Shown in pieces: positions 5,953-13,573 of a stretch of DNA of 36,566 bases (the first letter of the stretch is position 1; each line of letters opens with the position of its first letter). The DNA lies in the NCBI GenBank assembly GCA_900314905.1, contig OMXA01000018.1, positions 1-36,566 on the forward strand, given 5' to 3'. The stretch is from an uncultured Erysipelotrichaceae bacterium. Lineage in GTDB: Bacteria > Bacillota_I > Bacilli_A > Erysipelotrichales > Erysipelotrichaceae. A program made the translations under genes and the position numbers. Below the pieces are notes generated by a model. It ran no database searches. It saw only the letters and a program-made list of their open reading frames with translations, and was not told the origin of the DNA.

Positions 5953-8931
5953 TCATTCAAACGGATGGAAGTTACCGGACTCATCCCACCAGCCGCCGTC
6001 AACCCATGCGCCGGTTTCAGGATCCACATAGCCATACTGGGAGGCATCCACTTCATGCCCTTCGCAGGTTTCAGTCGGAGCACTGTCCGGGGTTGCATAT
6101 TCCGTGATGGCATAGCCATTGGTTTCACAGCTCTCCGCAGCCAGCAGTCCTGTCTGGTTGCAGACTCTGACCTGGATGATTCCGAGCTCCTCTGCGGTCT
6201 TATTCTGGATTGCCGCATCAGGCAGATTCTTCTTCTGATGGATCGGATCCATATACGCCTTCCAGAGCGGAGCCGCCTGATAATAGGAAGAACTGTTCGT
6301 GAAGCTCGTGTAGTTATCTGTCGAAATCCGCATGAAGCTCGTGTAGTAGTGCGTATAACCGCCGAAGCTGATGACCTGGTGCTCATGGGTGCCGGTCTTT
6401 CCGCACGAAGTCACGGACGACAGGCGGGCATTGACACCTAAGCCCTCAGTCATATTCGTCTGCATCATATCGGTGGTCAGCCATGCAGTGGACTCTGAGA
6501 ATACCCGATGTGTTTCCATCGCACCGTCATTCAGAATCTCTTCTCCTGCCCGGTTGAGCACCTTTGTATAGCAATGCGGCTCAATATAGACACCGCCATT
6601 TGCAAGGGCAGCATAGGCGCCGCCCATCTCAAGCGTCGTGACATCGGTTGCGCCAAGTGCCAGGCCTGCTGCCGTCTTGGTCAGGTTGTCCGCATTGAAG
6701 CCTTCCTTGACCATGAAATCATACGCTTTGTCGATGCCTACATGTTCCAGCATGAACCGGGCAGCAGGAATGTTATGGGACAGTTCCAGCGCTCTTCGCA
6801 TCGTAATCGGTCGATCTGTATAATCGCCTGAAGGCCAGCCGTTATTCGTGCCGTAGCCTGGAATGGAATACGGCATATCATCCACCACCGTGCCAGGGAA
6901 GTCGCCGGTTTCAATTGCCGGTGCATAGACCGACAGCGGCTTGATGCTGGAACCGACTGCCTGGGTACTGTCTGTTGCACGGTTGTATCCCTCTGCAGTC
7001 GCAGCCTGCTCTCTGCCGCCGACAATCGCTTTGACTTCGCCAGTCGACTGTTCGATGACAACAGCGGAGAACTGGGCTTCTGATCCATCTGCTGCAGTCG
7101 GGTAATTCTGATATTCTGCGGCCGCCGTCTGCACCTCGCTCTGGATATCCGGATCAATGGTCAGATAGAACGAATATCCGCCATTGCGGAAATTCTGCTT
7201 CATCTCTGCAATCGAATCATCGGTGACTTCCTGCCCGGACGCTTCCAGAAGCTTCGTGGCGATCTCCTTCATGGCATAGTCCACGAAGTATGCATTTGCA
7301 TAATAGGTGTCACTCGTCTGCGTCGTGCGTCCTTCTTCGGCAATGACCAGCTTATCGGCAATCGCCGCATCATACTGCTCCTGCGTGATCTTGCCGTTAT
7401 CCAGCATTGCATAAAGAACCGTGTCGGTACGGGCATTGCAGCGATCCATGTCTCCCGTCCGCGGGTTGTAGTTATTCGGACTCTGCACGATGCCGGCAAG
7501 ACATGCATACTCCCGCAGGGTCAGATCATCCAGATCCTTTCCGAAATAGTCTGCAGCTGCATTCTTGATACCATAGTTCGGGCCGCCCATATAGACGGTA
7601 TTGAGGTACCATTCCAGGATCTCCGCTTTTGACATCCGTTTCTCCAGCTGAAGCGCAAGATAGATTTCCTGGATTTTGCGCCTGTAGGAGACTTCCTGGG
7701 TCAGGAACGTATTCTTGATCAGCTGCTGCGTGATCGTGGATCCGCCATAGCTTGCCGTATGCGTGAGCTGGCCCCACACAGCTCCCAGGGTCCGCTTGAT
7801 ATCCACGCCATGGTGCTGATAGAAGCGCTTGTCCTCAATCGAGACAATCGCATCCTTCATCGTCTGCGGAATCTCATCCGCAGTCACCCAGTCGACATTC
7901 TCATTCGACCCGTAATCCATGAAATAATTCCCTTCGGAATCATAGATCGTCGATGCTTTCGAATAATTGCCGAACTTGGAAAGATCCAGCTCCGGAACTC
8001 CTCTGAGGTTGTAGCGGATATAGAACCCACCGCCGACAACCAGCAGGATCATTGCCAGAACAACTGCCAGAATCACCCGGGTGCGGATTTTCTTCTTTTT
8101 CGCTTTCTTCTTCTGCTCCGGTGTCTGCTCGATCTTCCGTACCTTCTTCTTCGGCTTCACCTCTTCTGCTGTTTTTTCATGAACAGCAGGTTTCTGCTCA
8201 GCCTCTCTGACGGTATGGATCATCTGTGTCTTCTCAGGCTGCTTTTCAGTCTCAGGAAGCGGAATCGGATGAATCTTCTCTGCCTCGGTCCTGGGCGCGA
8301 CGATCGAAGGAATCGTCACGGAATCCGTGTCCTCATGATTTCCGAACGGATCTTCTGCAGTCTCTTCCGGAATCTGATATTCCGGTGTGCTGAGGCTGCT
8401 GTTGACTGCTTTTCCATCTGCGCTGAGAACTGCCGGAGCTTCTTTCTGCGTCACACTCTCCCGTACTTCCGGAGGCGTGATTCTGACTTTGCGGATCGGT
8501 TTCCCGTCAGAGCTCAGAACCGCTGGCTGCTCCTGTTCCGGCTCCTCGGGCAGCGGCGGCATGGCGGAAGCGATCGTATCCTGCCTGAGAAGCCGCTGGG
8601 CAGCGTTCAGAAAATCACGATACGTAAACGGAGATACGAGAACCTGATCTGCTCCGGCCATCCGGAAGGCGTGTTCGTATCCTCTCGCCGAATCACCTGC
8701 CAGCATCAGCACCGGGATCGTCGGCGGAACTCTGCGCAGAAAAGCTGCAATCTCTTCCGGATCGGAAGCCAGATCATCGCCGACCACAAGCAGATCGAAT
8801 CTCGTCCCGGCAATTGCCTTGAGCGCCTTCTCACGATCGGCCGCAGCAGCAGCTTCATATCCTTCCTGTTCCAGTACCTGTTTCATTTTTTCGCAGAATT
8901 GAACTCTGCGATCTGCTATCAGTATCTGCAT
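5953..8931 (-). CDS. Class A penicillin-binding protein with N-terminal degenerate receiver domain
   Basis: A 992-residue bifunctional peptidoglycan synthase. Residues 1-117 look like a CheY-type receiver: strand ILIAD, the sequence FDLLVVGDD, GAD and SPF near 100. Only Asp7 of the acid pocket remains; the phosphoacceptor position is Gly51, the Thr position Ala78 and the Lys position Ser100. A linker (118-285) ends in a Lys-rich stretch before one membrane segment (about 286-305). The GT51 glycosyltransferase domain has EDKRFYQHHG (366-375) and GGSTITQQ (396-403). The transpeptidase has SSIK (661-664), SHN (718-720) and KTG (845-847), so both activities look intact. The receiver should lie in the cytosol and the enzyme domains outside. 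Whether the receiver senses anything is unknown. Confidence 0.9.
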   Translation of the reverse strand: MQILIADRRVQFCEKMKQVLEQEGYEAAAAADREKALKAIAGTRFDLLVVGDDLASDPEEIAAFLRRVPPTIPVLMLAGDSARGYEHAFRMAGADQVLVSPFTYRDFLNAAQRLLRQDTIASAMPPLPEEPEQEQPAVLSSDGKPIRKVRITPPEVRESVTQKEAPAVLSADGKAVNSSLSTPEYQIPEETAEDPFGNHEDTDSVTIPSIVAPRTEAEKIHPIPLPETEKQPEKTQMIHTVREAEQKPAVHEKTAEEVKPKKKVRKIEQTPEQKKKAKKKKIRTRVILAVVLAMILLVVGGGFYIRYNLRGVPELDLSKFGNYSKASTIYDSEGNYFMDYGSNENVDWVTADEIPQTMKDAIVSIEDKRFYQHHGVDIKRTLGAVWGQLTHTASYGGSTITQQLIKNTFLTQEVSYRRKIQEIYLALQLEKRMSKAEILEWYLNTVYMGGPNYGIKNAAADYFGKDLDDLTLREYACLAGIVQSPNNYNPRTGDMDRCNARTDTVLYAMLDNGKITQEQYDAAIADKLVIAEEGRTTQTSDTYYANAYFVDYAMKEIATKLLEASGQEVTDDSIAEMKQNFRNGGYSFYLTIDPDIQSEVQTAAAEYQNYPTAADGSEAQFSAVVIEQSTGEVKAIVGGREQAATAEGYNRATDSTQAVGSSIKPLSVYAPAIETGDFPGTVVDDMPYSIPGYGTNNGWPSGDYTDRPITMRRALELSHNIPAARFMLEHVGIDKAYDFMVKEGFNADNLTKTAAGLALGATDVTTLEMGGAYAALANGGVYIEPHCYTKVLNRAGEEILNDGAMETHRVFSESTAWLTTDMMQTNMTEGLGVNARLSSVTSCGKTGTHEHQVISFGGYTHYYTSFMRISTDNYTSFTNSSSYYQAAPLWKAYMDPIHQKKNLPDAAIQNKTAEELGIIQVRVCNQTGLLAAESCETNGYAITEYATPDSAPTETCEGHEVDASQYGYVDPETGAWVDGGWWDESGNFHPFE

Positions 8932-8939
8932 ACCTGCCT

Positions 8940-8945
8940 ATTATA
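8940..8945 (-). promoter_or_regulatory. TATAAT -10 box eight bases before PBP start codon
   Basis: A perfect TATAAT on the minus strand ends eight bases before the start ATG. Expected initiation is at about 8933-8931, leaving a leader of zero to two bases. No clear -35 box was seen, and only a poor AGG lies before the ATG. Confidence 0.45.
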
Positions 8946-8953
8946 AATTAACC

Positions 8954-8992
8954 GCAGAAAAAAGAAAAATAGCTGATTCCGATCAGAAAAGG
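8954..8992 (-). terminator. Likely terminator after cysE
   Basis: On the minus strand CTGAT-CGGA-ATCAG, or the alternative GATTCC/GGAATC stem, is followed by a T-rich tract (TATTTTTCTTTTTT). It lies between the cysE stop and the PBP promoter. Confidence 0.5.
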
Positions 8993-9021
8993 AATCCCCC
9001 GAAGAAGATCCCCTGATCTGA

Positions 9022-9837
9022 TTATTTCACACGATAAGTGATATGGCTGCCCGGAGGCACAGACTCCAGAAGCCAGACATTTCCGCCGATGACACTGTGA
9101 TCGCCGATCACGGTATCTCCGCCGAGAATCGTCGCATTGGCATAGACAATGACATAATTGCCGAGATCCGGATGCCGCTTGCCCGACTTGACCGGCAGGC
9201 CATTCTCATCCAGATCGAAGCTCCTTGCTCCGATCGTCACCCCCTGATACAGCTTCACATGATGGCCGAGCACTGCTGTTTCACCGATGACGATGCCGGT
9301 GCCATGGTCAATGCAGAAATAGTCCCCGATCTTCGCGCCCGGGTTGATATCGATGCCGGTCTTTTCATGGGCATACTCCGTCATCACCCGGGGAATGAAC
9401 GGCACTCTCAGCTCAATCAGGTGATGCGCGATCCGGTAGATGCAGATGGCATAGAAGCCCGGATAGCAGAGAATCACTTCTGCCTTGGACTTGGCAGCAG
9501 GATCTCCATCATAAATTGCCTGGATATCGGTAATCAGCGATTTCTTGATCTGAGGAAGACCCTCCAGAAACTGCTCTGCAACCTCTTGCGGGTCCCGCCC
9601 GTCACCATCCATGCAGAAACAGCTCTGAAGTTCTTTTCGAAGATCCATTCTAAGCCTGCCCAGAGCTTCTTCCTGACTGAGTCCCTGGTAATGGAAGAAC
9701 CCCGGCAGGATCACGACCTGGGCAAGCTTCAGGATTTCCTTGATATGCGTGCGATCCGGATATTCACATGCCGCACACACCGTCTCATTGCCGATTGCAT
9801 TGAGTTCGTTCAGCAGTGTCTGATCTTTTTCTTCCAT
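9022..9837 (-). CDS. cysE: Serine O-acetyltransferase
   Basis: A 271-residue enzyme making O-acetylserine from serine and acetyl-CoA, the first step of cysteine synthesis. The N-terminal half is helical. The C-terminal half is a left-handed beta-helix of hexapeptide repeats with the active-site region DHGTGIVIGETA (177-188) and a preceding His157 (YAHEKTG). The length fits the longer bacterial type. The start lies three bases after the cysK stop, and its ribosome site (CAGGAG) overlaps the end of cysK, so the two are co-translated. It supplies the substrate used by CysK. Confidence 0.93.
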   Translation of the reverse strand: MEEKDQTLLNELNAIGNETVCAACEYPDRTHIKEILKLAQVVILPGFFHYQGLSQEEALGRLRMDLRKELQSCFCMDGDGRDPQEVAEQFLEGLPQIKKSLITDIQAIYDGDPAAKSKAEVILCYPGFYAICIYRIAHHLIELRVPFIPRVMTEYAHEKTGIDINPGAKIGDYFCIDHGTGIVIGETAVLGHHVKLYQGVTIGARSFDLDENGLPVKSGKRHPDLGNYVIVYANATILGGDTVIGDHSVIGGNVWLLESVPPGSHITYRVK

Positions 9838-9840
9838 GCT

Positions 9841-10773
9841 TCACTCCTGAAACATCGCCGTCGAAAGATAGCGATCCCCGGAATCCGGGCAGATCACAAC
9901 GATATTCTTCCCGGCATTCTCAGGTTTCTTCGCTTCCTGAATCGCCGCCCATACCGCAGCTCCGCTTGAGATTCCGACCAGAATCCCTTCTTTTCTTCCG
10001 AACTCTGCCCCGGTCGCAGCTGCGTCTTCATCGCTGACTTTCGTAATTGCGTCATATGCATTCGTATCCAGAACTTCCGGAATATATCCTGCCCCGATTC
10101 CCTGAATCGCATGCGGGCCTGGCTTTCCGCCGCTTAGTACCGGCGAGGATGCCGGCTCTGCCGCAATGACCTTCACGCCCGGATTCTTCTCTTTCAGATA
10201 CTTCGAGATGCCGGTGATGGTTCCGCCGGTCCCTACGCCGGCAACCAGAACATCCACCTTTCCCCCAAGTGCTTCATGGATTTCCGGTCCGGTCGTGCGG
10301 TAATGTGCCTTCCAGTTCGCCGGATTCACGAACTGTCCGGCAATCCACGCATGGTCCATTGAACCGGCAAGCTCTTCAGCTTTCGCGATCGCGCCTTTCA
10401 TGCCGAGCTTTCCATCTGAAAGGACCAGTTCAGCACCATACGCCTTCATCAGCTTCCGGCGTTCTGCTGACATCGTATCCGGCATCACGATGATGACCCT
10501 GTAGCCTCTGACTGCTCCGATTGCCGCAAGACCGATGCCCGTATTGCCGGAAGTCGGTTCAATGATGACCGTATCCGGCTTCAGGATGCCTCGCTCTTCG
10601 GCATCCTCGATCATGCTGAGAGCCGTCCGATCTTTGATAGAACCAGTCGCATTGAAGCACTCCATCTTGGCATAGACCCTCGCAGCAAGGCCATATGCAG
10701 ATTCAAGATGCGTCAGTTCCAGAAGAGGGGTATGACCGATCAGCTGTTCCATGGATTGTGCAATTGTTTCCAT
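9841..10773 (-). CDS. cysK: Cysteine synthase (O-acetylserine sulfhydrylase)
   Basis: A 310-residue PLP enzyme of fold type II that joins O-acetylserine and sulfide to cysteine. Seen are the PLP lysine in TGSIKDR (Lys47), the substrate loop PTSGNTG and the phosphate-binding GTGGT. The ATG at 10773 follows GGAGGAG with good spacing; an upstream extension of the frame has no ribosome site and overlaps the attenuator hairpin. Directly followed by cysE. A terminator-like hairpin lies 28 bases upstream of its start, so its expression may depend on read-through from yhcH. Confidence 0.95.
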   Translation of the reverse strand: METIAQSMEQLIGHTPLLELTHLESAYGLAARVYAKMECFNATGSIKDRTALSMIEDAEERGILKPDTVIIEPTSGNTGIGLAAIGAVRGYRVIIVMPDTMSAERRKLMKAYGAELVLSDGKLGMKGAIAKAEELAGSMDHAWIAGQFVNPANWKAHYRTTGPEIHEALGGKVDVLVAGVGTGGTITGISKYLKEKNPGVKVIAAEPASSPVLSGGKPGPHAIQGIGAGYIPEVLDTNAYDAITKVSDEDAAATGAEFGRKEGILVGISSGAAVWAAIQEAKKPENAGKNIVVICPDSGDRYLSTAMFQE

Positions 10774-10800
10774 GATCTCTCCTCCGATTCTTCTCTTGTG

Positions 10801-10842
10801 AAAATCATAAAACACTCCAGCCGGAAATTCAGCTGAAGTGTT
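10801..10842 (-). terminator. Hairpin terminator/attenuator between yhcH-like gene and cysK
   Basis: On the minus strand AACACT-CAGC pairs with GCTG-AGTGTT, followed by TTATGATTTT. It starts 13 bases after the yhcH-like stop. Only about 30 bases remain to the cysK start, too few for a separate promoter unless it overlaps the hairpin, so partial read-through is likely. Confidence 0.6.
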
Positions 10843-10854
10843 CAATCAGAACGG

Positions 10855-11307
10855 TCAGAATGCTTTCTGATACGGAAGTTTCATGACAATTTTCCGGTAA
10901 GTGTGCGGCTGTTCAGTGTGACATACCGGCCGATGTCCATCCCATGGAAAAGCTGCCCAGAACATCCCCTTCGAGATCAGCATATGATGTTCACGATCTC
11001 CTGAAAGCTTCTGCTTGTCGCCTGCTTCCTCATACGGAATCGTCACTTTCAGATCCCGGACATCATGCCAGGCAACCTCTTCGCTGCCTTCGAGAATGAT
11101 CTGAAGGTCAATATATTTCTGATGAGACTCGAAGTCTCCTTCGGAAAGCGGCTTCGTCACTCCTTCCTGAACCATGTAGAACCCATGTTCGAACATATAC
11201 TTCCCGATCTGGTCCGTTCCGTTCTTCTTCACGGCTTCCAGTCCCTCTTCCAGATACGGCAGCACGGCCTTGTAGTCTTCAAGATGCTCAATGGAATCAA
11301 TGATCAT
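10855..11307 (-). CDS. YhcH/YjgK/YiaL family protein (DUF386)
   Basis: A 150-residue single-domain protein of the YhcH/YjgK/YiaL (EbgC-like) cupin family, often tied to sugar or sialic acid metabolism; no precise reaction is assigned here. The family pattern is seen in EGDFESHQKYIDLQ, the EEVAWHD segment and the C-terminal GMFWAAFPWDGHRP and KIVMKLP. His and Glu residues of these segments usually hold a metal ion. The ATG at 11307 follows AGGAGG by eight bases; an open frame upstream to 11490 is only read-through into the leader RNA. Lying ahead of cysK-cysE in the same direction is unusual company for this family. Confidence 0.85.
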   Translation of the reverse strand: MIIDSIEHLEDYKAVLPYLEEGLEAVKKNGTDQIGKYMFEHGFYMVQEGVTKPLSEGDFESHQKYIDLQIILEGSEEVAWHDVRDLKVTIPYEEAGDKQKLSGDREHHMLISKGMFWAAFPWDGHRPVCHTEQPHTYRKIVMKLPYQKAF

Positions 11308-11356
11308 TTCAGTGTCCTCCTGCCTCTCATGATACTGCAGTTCCTGAGAAACGCAG

Positions 11357-11386
11357 AAAAAATGGAAGCCCTGGCTGGGAGCTTCC
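11357..11386 (-). terminator. Terminator at the end of the leader RNA
   Basis: On the minus strand GGAAGC pairs with GCTTCC across an 11-base loop that can pair further, followed by A and six T. It ends about 50 bases before the yhcH-like start codon, so transcripts can stop before the gene. Confidence 0.75.
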
Positions 11387-11521
11387 GTGAGGGGTAGAGT
11401 ATGTTTCCATACTCCAAACAAGGTTCCGGTTTCTAGGAGGACCGGAACAGACGGGCTGTCATCGCTGACACCCTGGCCAGAGCCAACCATCCGCAGGATG
11501 GAAGTCGCAGTGCCCCGACCA
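11357..11521 (-). ncRNA. Candidate structured leader RNA upstream of yhcH-cysK-cysE
   Basis: Read on the minus strand, this stretch forms a row of hairpins. H1 (11501-11487) is CCATCC-TGC-GGATGG. H2 (11485-11474) is TGGC-TCTG-GCCA. H3 (11473-11453) has a TGTCA/TGACA stem with a GCGA tetraloop and outer GGG/CCC. H4 (11448-11423) is a perfect 8-bp stem GTTCCGGT/ACCGGAAC. H5 (11414-11397) is GAGTATG-GAAA-CATACTC. GGGG near 11516-11513 can pair with CCCC at 11394-11391 to close a multi-branched fold, and a terminator follows. The H4 loop plus two stem bases, GTCCTCCT (11442-11435), is an exact complement of AGGAGGAC (11321-11314), which holds the yhcH ribosome site. I matched it to no riboswitch, T-box, 6S or SRP RNA from memory. 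Either a leader switch or a free small RNA. Confidence 0.6.
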
Positions 11522-11523
11522 TT

Positions 11524-11529
11524 AATATA
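11524..11529 (-). promoter_or_regulatory. Possible promoter for the leader RNA
   Basis: An AT-rich stretch holds two overlapping TATATT boxes on the minus strand, immediately upstream of the structured RNA, with weak -35 candidates (CTGACA or TTTCCG). The exact hexamers are uncertain. Confidence 0.35.
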
Positions 11530-11599
11530 ATATACATAAATCGGCCGGAAATGGAATGTCAGAACATCAGTTTTTTTGATTTTCTGCAGTGAATACAGG

Positions 11600-12307
11600 T
11601 CAGAATGAAAGAGATTTCAGAAACGTTTCCAGTGCTTCAGAGTTTCCATGCGGAATCATGCTGAGATCCCGATCTTTCCGGTTGATCAGGCAATCCGTAA
11701 CCAGATATACCTGCATCCCGGTTTCCAGAGCCGCCGCATCTTCTTCCGCATCATTTCCGATCATTATGCACTCGGCAGGATCAAGATCCAGGTTCCGGCA
11801 GATTTCAAGGAAATACTCCGGATTCGGCTTGCACGTACACGAAGTTTCAAAGGTCGTGATCGCCTGGAAGTCCTCCGGTTCAAGCCCCGCCCACCGTATC
11901 CGGGAATCAGTCGCAATCTCTGGAAACAGGGGATTGGTCGCAAGAATCGGCTGGCATCCGGCTTCCTTCAGATTCTTCAGTACTCTATGAAAGATCGGGT
12001 TGACCTTTGTCGCAGCACGGGCATTTTCAAAAACTGTGCTGTAGAATTCCAGAAAATGAGCTTCTTCTGCTGCTCGGGAATGCCCGGTTTTCTGCTCGAA
12101 CACCGACCAGAACCGCTGCTCATTCGTACACGTTCCGTCATTCTTTACCATTGCTGCGGTGCCTGTCCACATCGCATCGATCAGCGGCTCCCGTTCAAAG
12201 CCATATGGAGCCATGAACTTTGCCAGTTCACCGAAATACGCCCTGATAAATGCATCCATGTCCATAGGCAGAAGCGTTCCGTCCAGATCGAACAGCACCT
12301 GTTTCAT
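11600..12307 (-). CDS. HAD-superfamily hydrolase
   Basis: A 235-residue haloacid-dehalogenase-like hydrolase. Motif I is FDLDGTLL (Asp7, Asp9), motif II the Thr in ILATNP, motif III the Lys in TCKPNPEYF and motif IV MIGNDAEEDAAA. A helical cap lies between motifs I and II. It is probably a small-molecule phosphatase; the substrate is unknown. The start overlaps the stop of the upstream activase-related gene as ATGA, so it belongs to that operon. No terminator was recognised after it. Confidence 0.85.
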   Translation of the reverse strand: MKQVLFDLDGTLLPMDMDAFIRAYFGELAKFMAPYGFEREPLIDAMWTGTAAMVKNDGTCTNEQRFWSVFEQKTGHSRAAEEAHFLEFYSTVFENARAATKVNPIFHRVLKNLKEAGCQPILATNPLFPEIATDSRIRWAGLEPEDFQAITTFETSCTCKPNPEYFLEICRNLDLDPAECIMIGNDAEEDAAALETGMQVYLVTDCLINRKDRDLSMIPHGNSEALETFLKSLSF

Positions 12308-13569
12308 CGCGCTGCCTCCGTCTCTCTGAGATTCTCCTTGGCAACTGCAAGCATCAGCTTGATGCGGTTTTCCTGATTGACCTTGGTCGCGCTTGGATCA
12401 TAGTCTACCGGAGTGATATTGGCTTCCGGATATTTCTCGCGGATCTTGTTGATGACACCTTTGCCGGCAATGTGATTCGGCAGACAGCCAAAGGGCTGTG
12501 CACATACGATATTGCTGTAGCCGCCTTCGATCAGTTCCAGCATCTCGCCGGTCAGCAGCCAGCCCTCGCCCATCTTCGTACCAAGCGAGAGGATATCGCC
12601 AGGCTTCTTCATGAGCTCCTTGAAGGAACCCGGGGCATAGAAGCCATAGCGCCTCATGGCTTTCGACATCTTCTTTCCGATATGATCCATCAGATTCAGC
12701 CCGATTCCGGCATACTTTCCCATCTTCGGGCTGATGCCATAGTACTTTGCATCCATCGCCCAGTTTGCGCAGCAGTATTCCGCATATCCCATCAGACCAG
12801 GCATATTGACTTCGCAATCCTGGCTCTCCAGAAACTGCAGCAGGTTGTTATTGCCGGTGGGAGAGAACTTCACATAGATTTCTCCGACCACGCCGACCTT
12901 GACTTTCGGCACGCGCTTCATCGGAATCGATGCAAAGTCCTTCGCAATCATGCGGAACACATGACCGAACTCCGGAATCAGATAGTGCTTGTCATGACGG
13001 ATCCAGTCATCCAGCTGGGCGACCCACTTCTCGCACATCGCATCCGCATCGCCGCTGTGTATTTCATAGGCATGTGCTTCATTGCGCAATGCGACAATCT
13101 CATCGCCGTACTCAATTCCCGCAAAGATCTTCATCAGCATCTTCGGGGTCCATGGCATGATCGAGCCAGCCTCGAGACCGCTCGCATTTGCCGAAGCAAC
13201 CGGAACGAAGTCATAGCCGGAGCGGACCAGTGCCTTGCGCAGAAGCTTGATATAATTCGAAGCCCGGCAGCCGCCGCCGGACTGCGTGATCAGCAGTGCA
13301 GTCTTATGCACGTCATACTTGCCTGAATTCAGAGCATCCAGAAACTGGCCGATGATGATCAGCGCCGGGTAGCATGTATCGTTATGCACATACTTCAGGC
13401 CAAGCTGCGTGACTTCGCTTGACCCGCTGCCCATAAGCTCCACCCGATGATAGCCTTCGCTCTCCATTGCCGCCTTGACCAGCCGAAACTGGGTCGGGCA
13501 CATATTCGGGATCAGCAGCGTATAGTCCTGCAGCATGTCCTTGGTGAAATTCGGTGTGAGATATTCCAT
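12304..13569 (-). CDS. Acyl-CoA dehydratase activase-related protein, C-terminal part as a separate gene
   Basis: A 421-residue protein matching the C-terminal portion of the large (about 1,400-residue) activase-related proteins of Bacillota, with 2-hydroxyacyl-CoA dehydratase-like character. Characteristic segments are LLIPNMCPTQF, YVHNDTCYPALI, ITQSGGGCRASNY, KVGVVGEIYVKF and AQPFGCLPNHI, with conserved Cys that may hold an iron-sulfur cluster. Together with the 976-residue neighbour it sums to about 1,397 residues, the usual fused length. The two frames are offset by one base, and the start lies four bases past the neighbour's stop. AGGAG lies 13 bases upstream, a little far but usable. 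Function beyond redox activation of a dehydratase-like enzyme is not established. Confidence 0.8.
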   Translation of the reverse strand: MEYLTPNFTKDMLQDYTLLIPNMCPTQFRLVKAAMESEGYHRVELMGSGSSEVTQLGLKYVHNDTCYPALIIIGQFLDALNSGKYDVHKTALLITQSGGGCRASNYIKLLRKALVRSGYDFVPVASANASGLEAGSIMPWTPKMLMKIFAGIEYGDEIVALRNEAHAYEIHSGDADAMCEKWVAQLDDWIRHDKHYLIPEFGHVFRMIAKDFASIPMKRVPKVKVGVVGEIYVKFSPTGNNNLLQFLESQDCEVNMPGLMGYAEYCCANWAMDAKYYGISPKMGKYAGIGLNLMDHIGKKMSKAMRRYGFYAPGSFKELMKKPGDILSLGTKMGEGWLLTGEMLELIEGGYSNIVCAQPFGCLPNHIAGKGVINKIREKYPEANITPVDYDPSATKVNQENRIKLMLAVAKENLRETEAAR

Positions 13570-13573
13570 GCGC

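Noticed and set aside
7759-8946. 395-codon open frame on the plus strand opposite the PBP gene
   Set aside because: An antisense shadow rich in Arg, Leu and His; the minus strand encodes clear receiver and GT51 motifs.
10774-10845. N-terminal extension of CysK
   Set aside because: The frame is open, but it has no ribosome site, overlaps the attenuator hairpin, and the family starts near METIAQ; GGAGGAG lies just before the ATG at 10773.
11308-11490. Longer form of the YhcH-like protein starting at 11490
   Set aside because: The extra residues are the translated leader RNA and terminator; AGGAGG at the right spacing supports 11307.
11357-11521. T-box, SAM, TPP, cobalamin, c-di-AMP, 6S or SRP RNA
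   Set aside because: None of their conserved sequence blocks that I could recall (for example the T-box TGGNACCGCG or the SRP GGAAGGNAGCA) is present on either strand.
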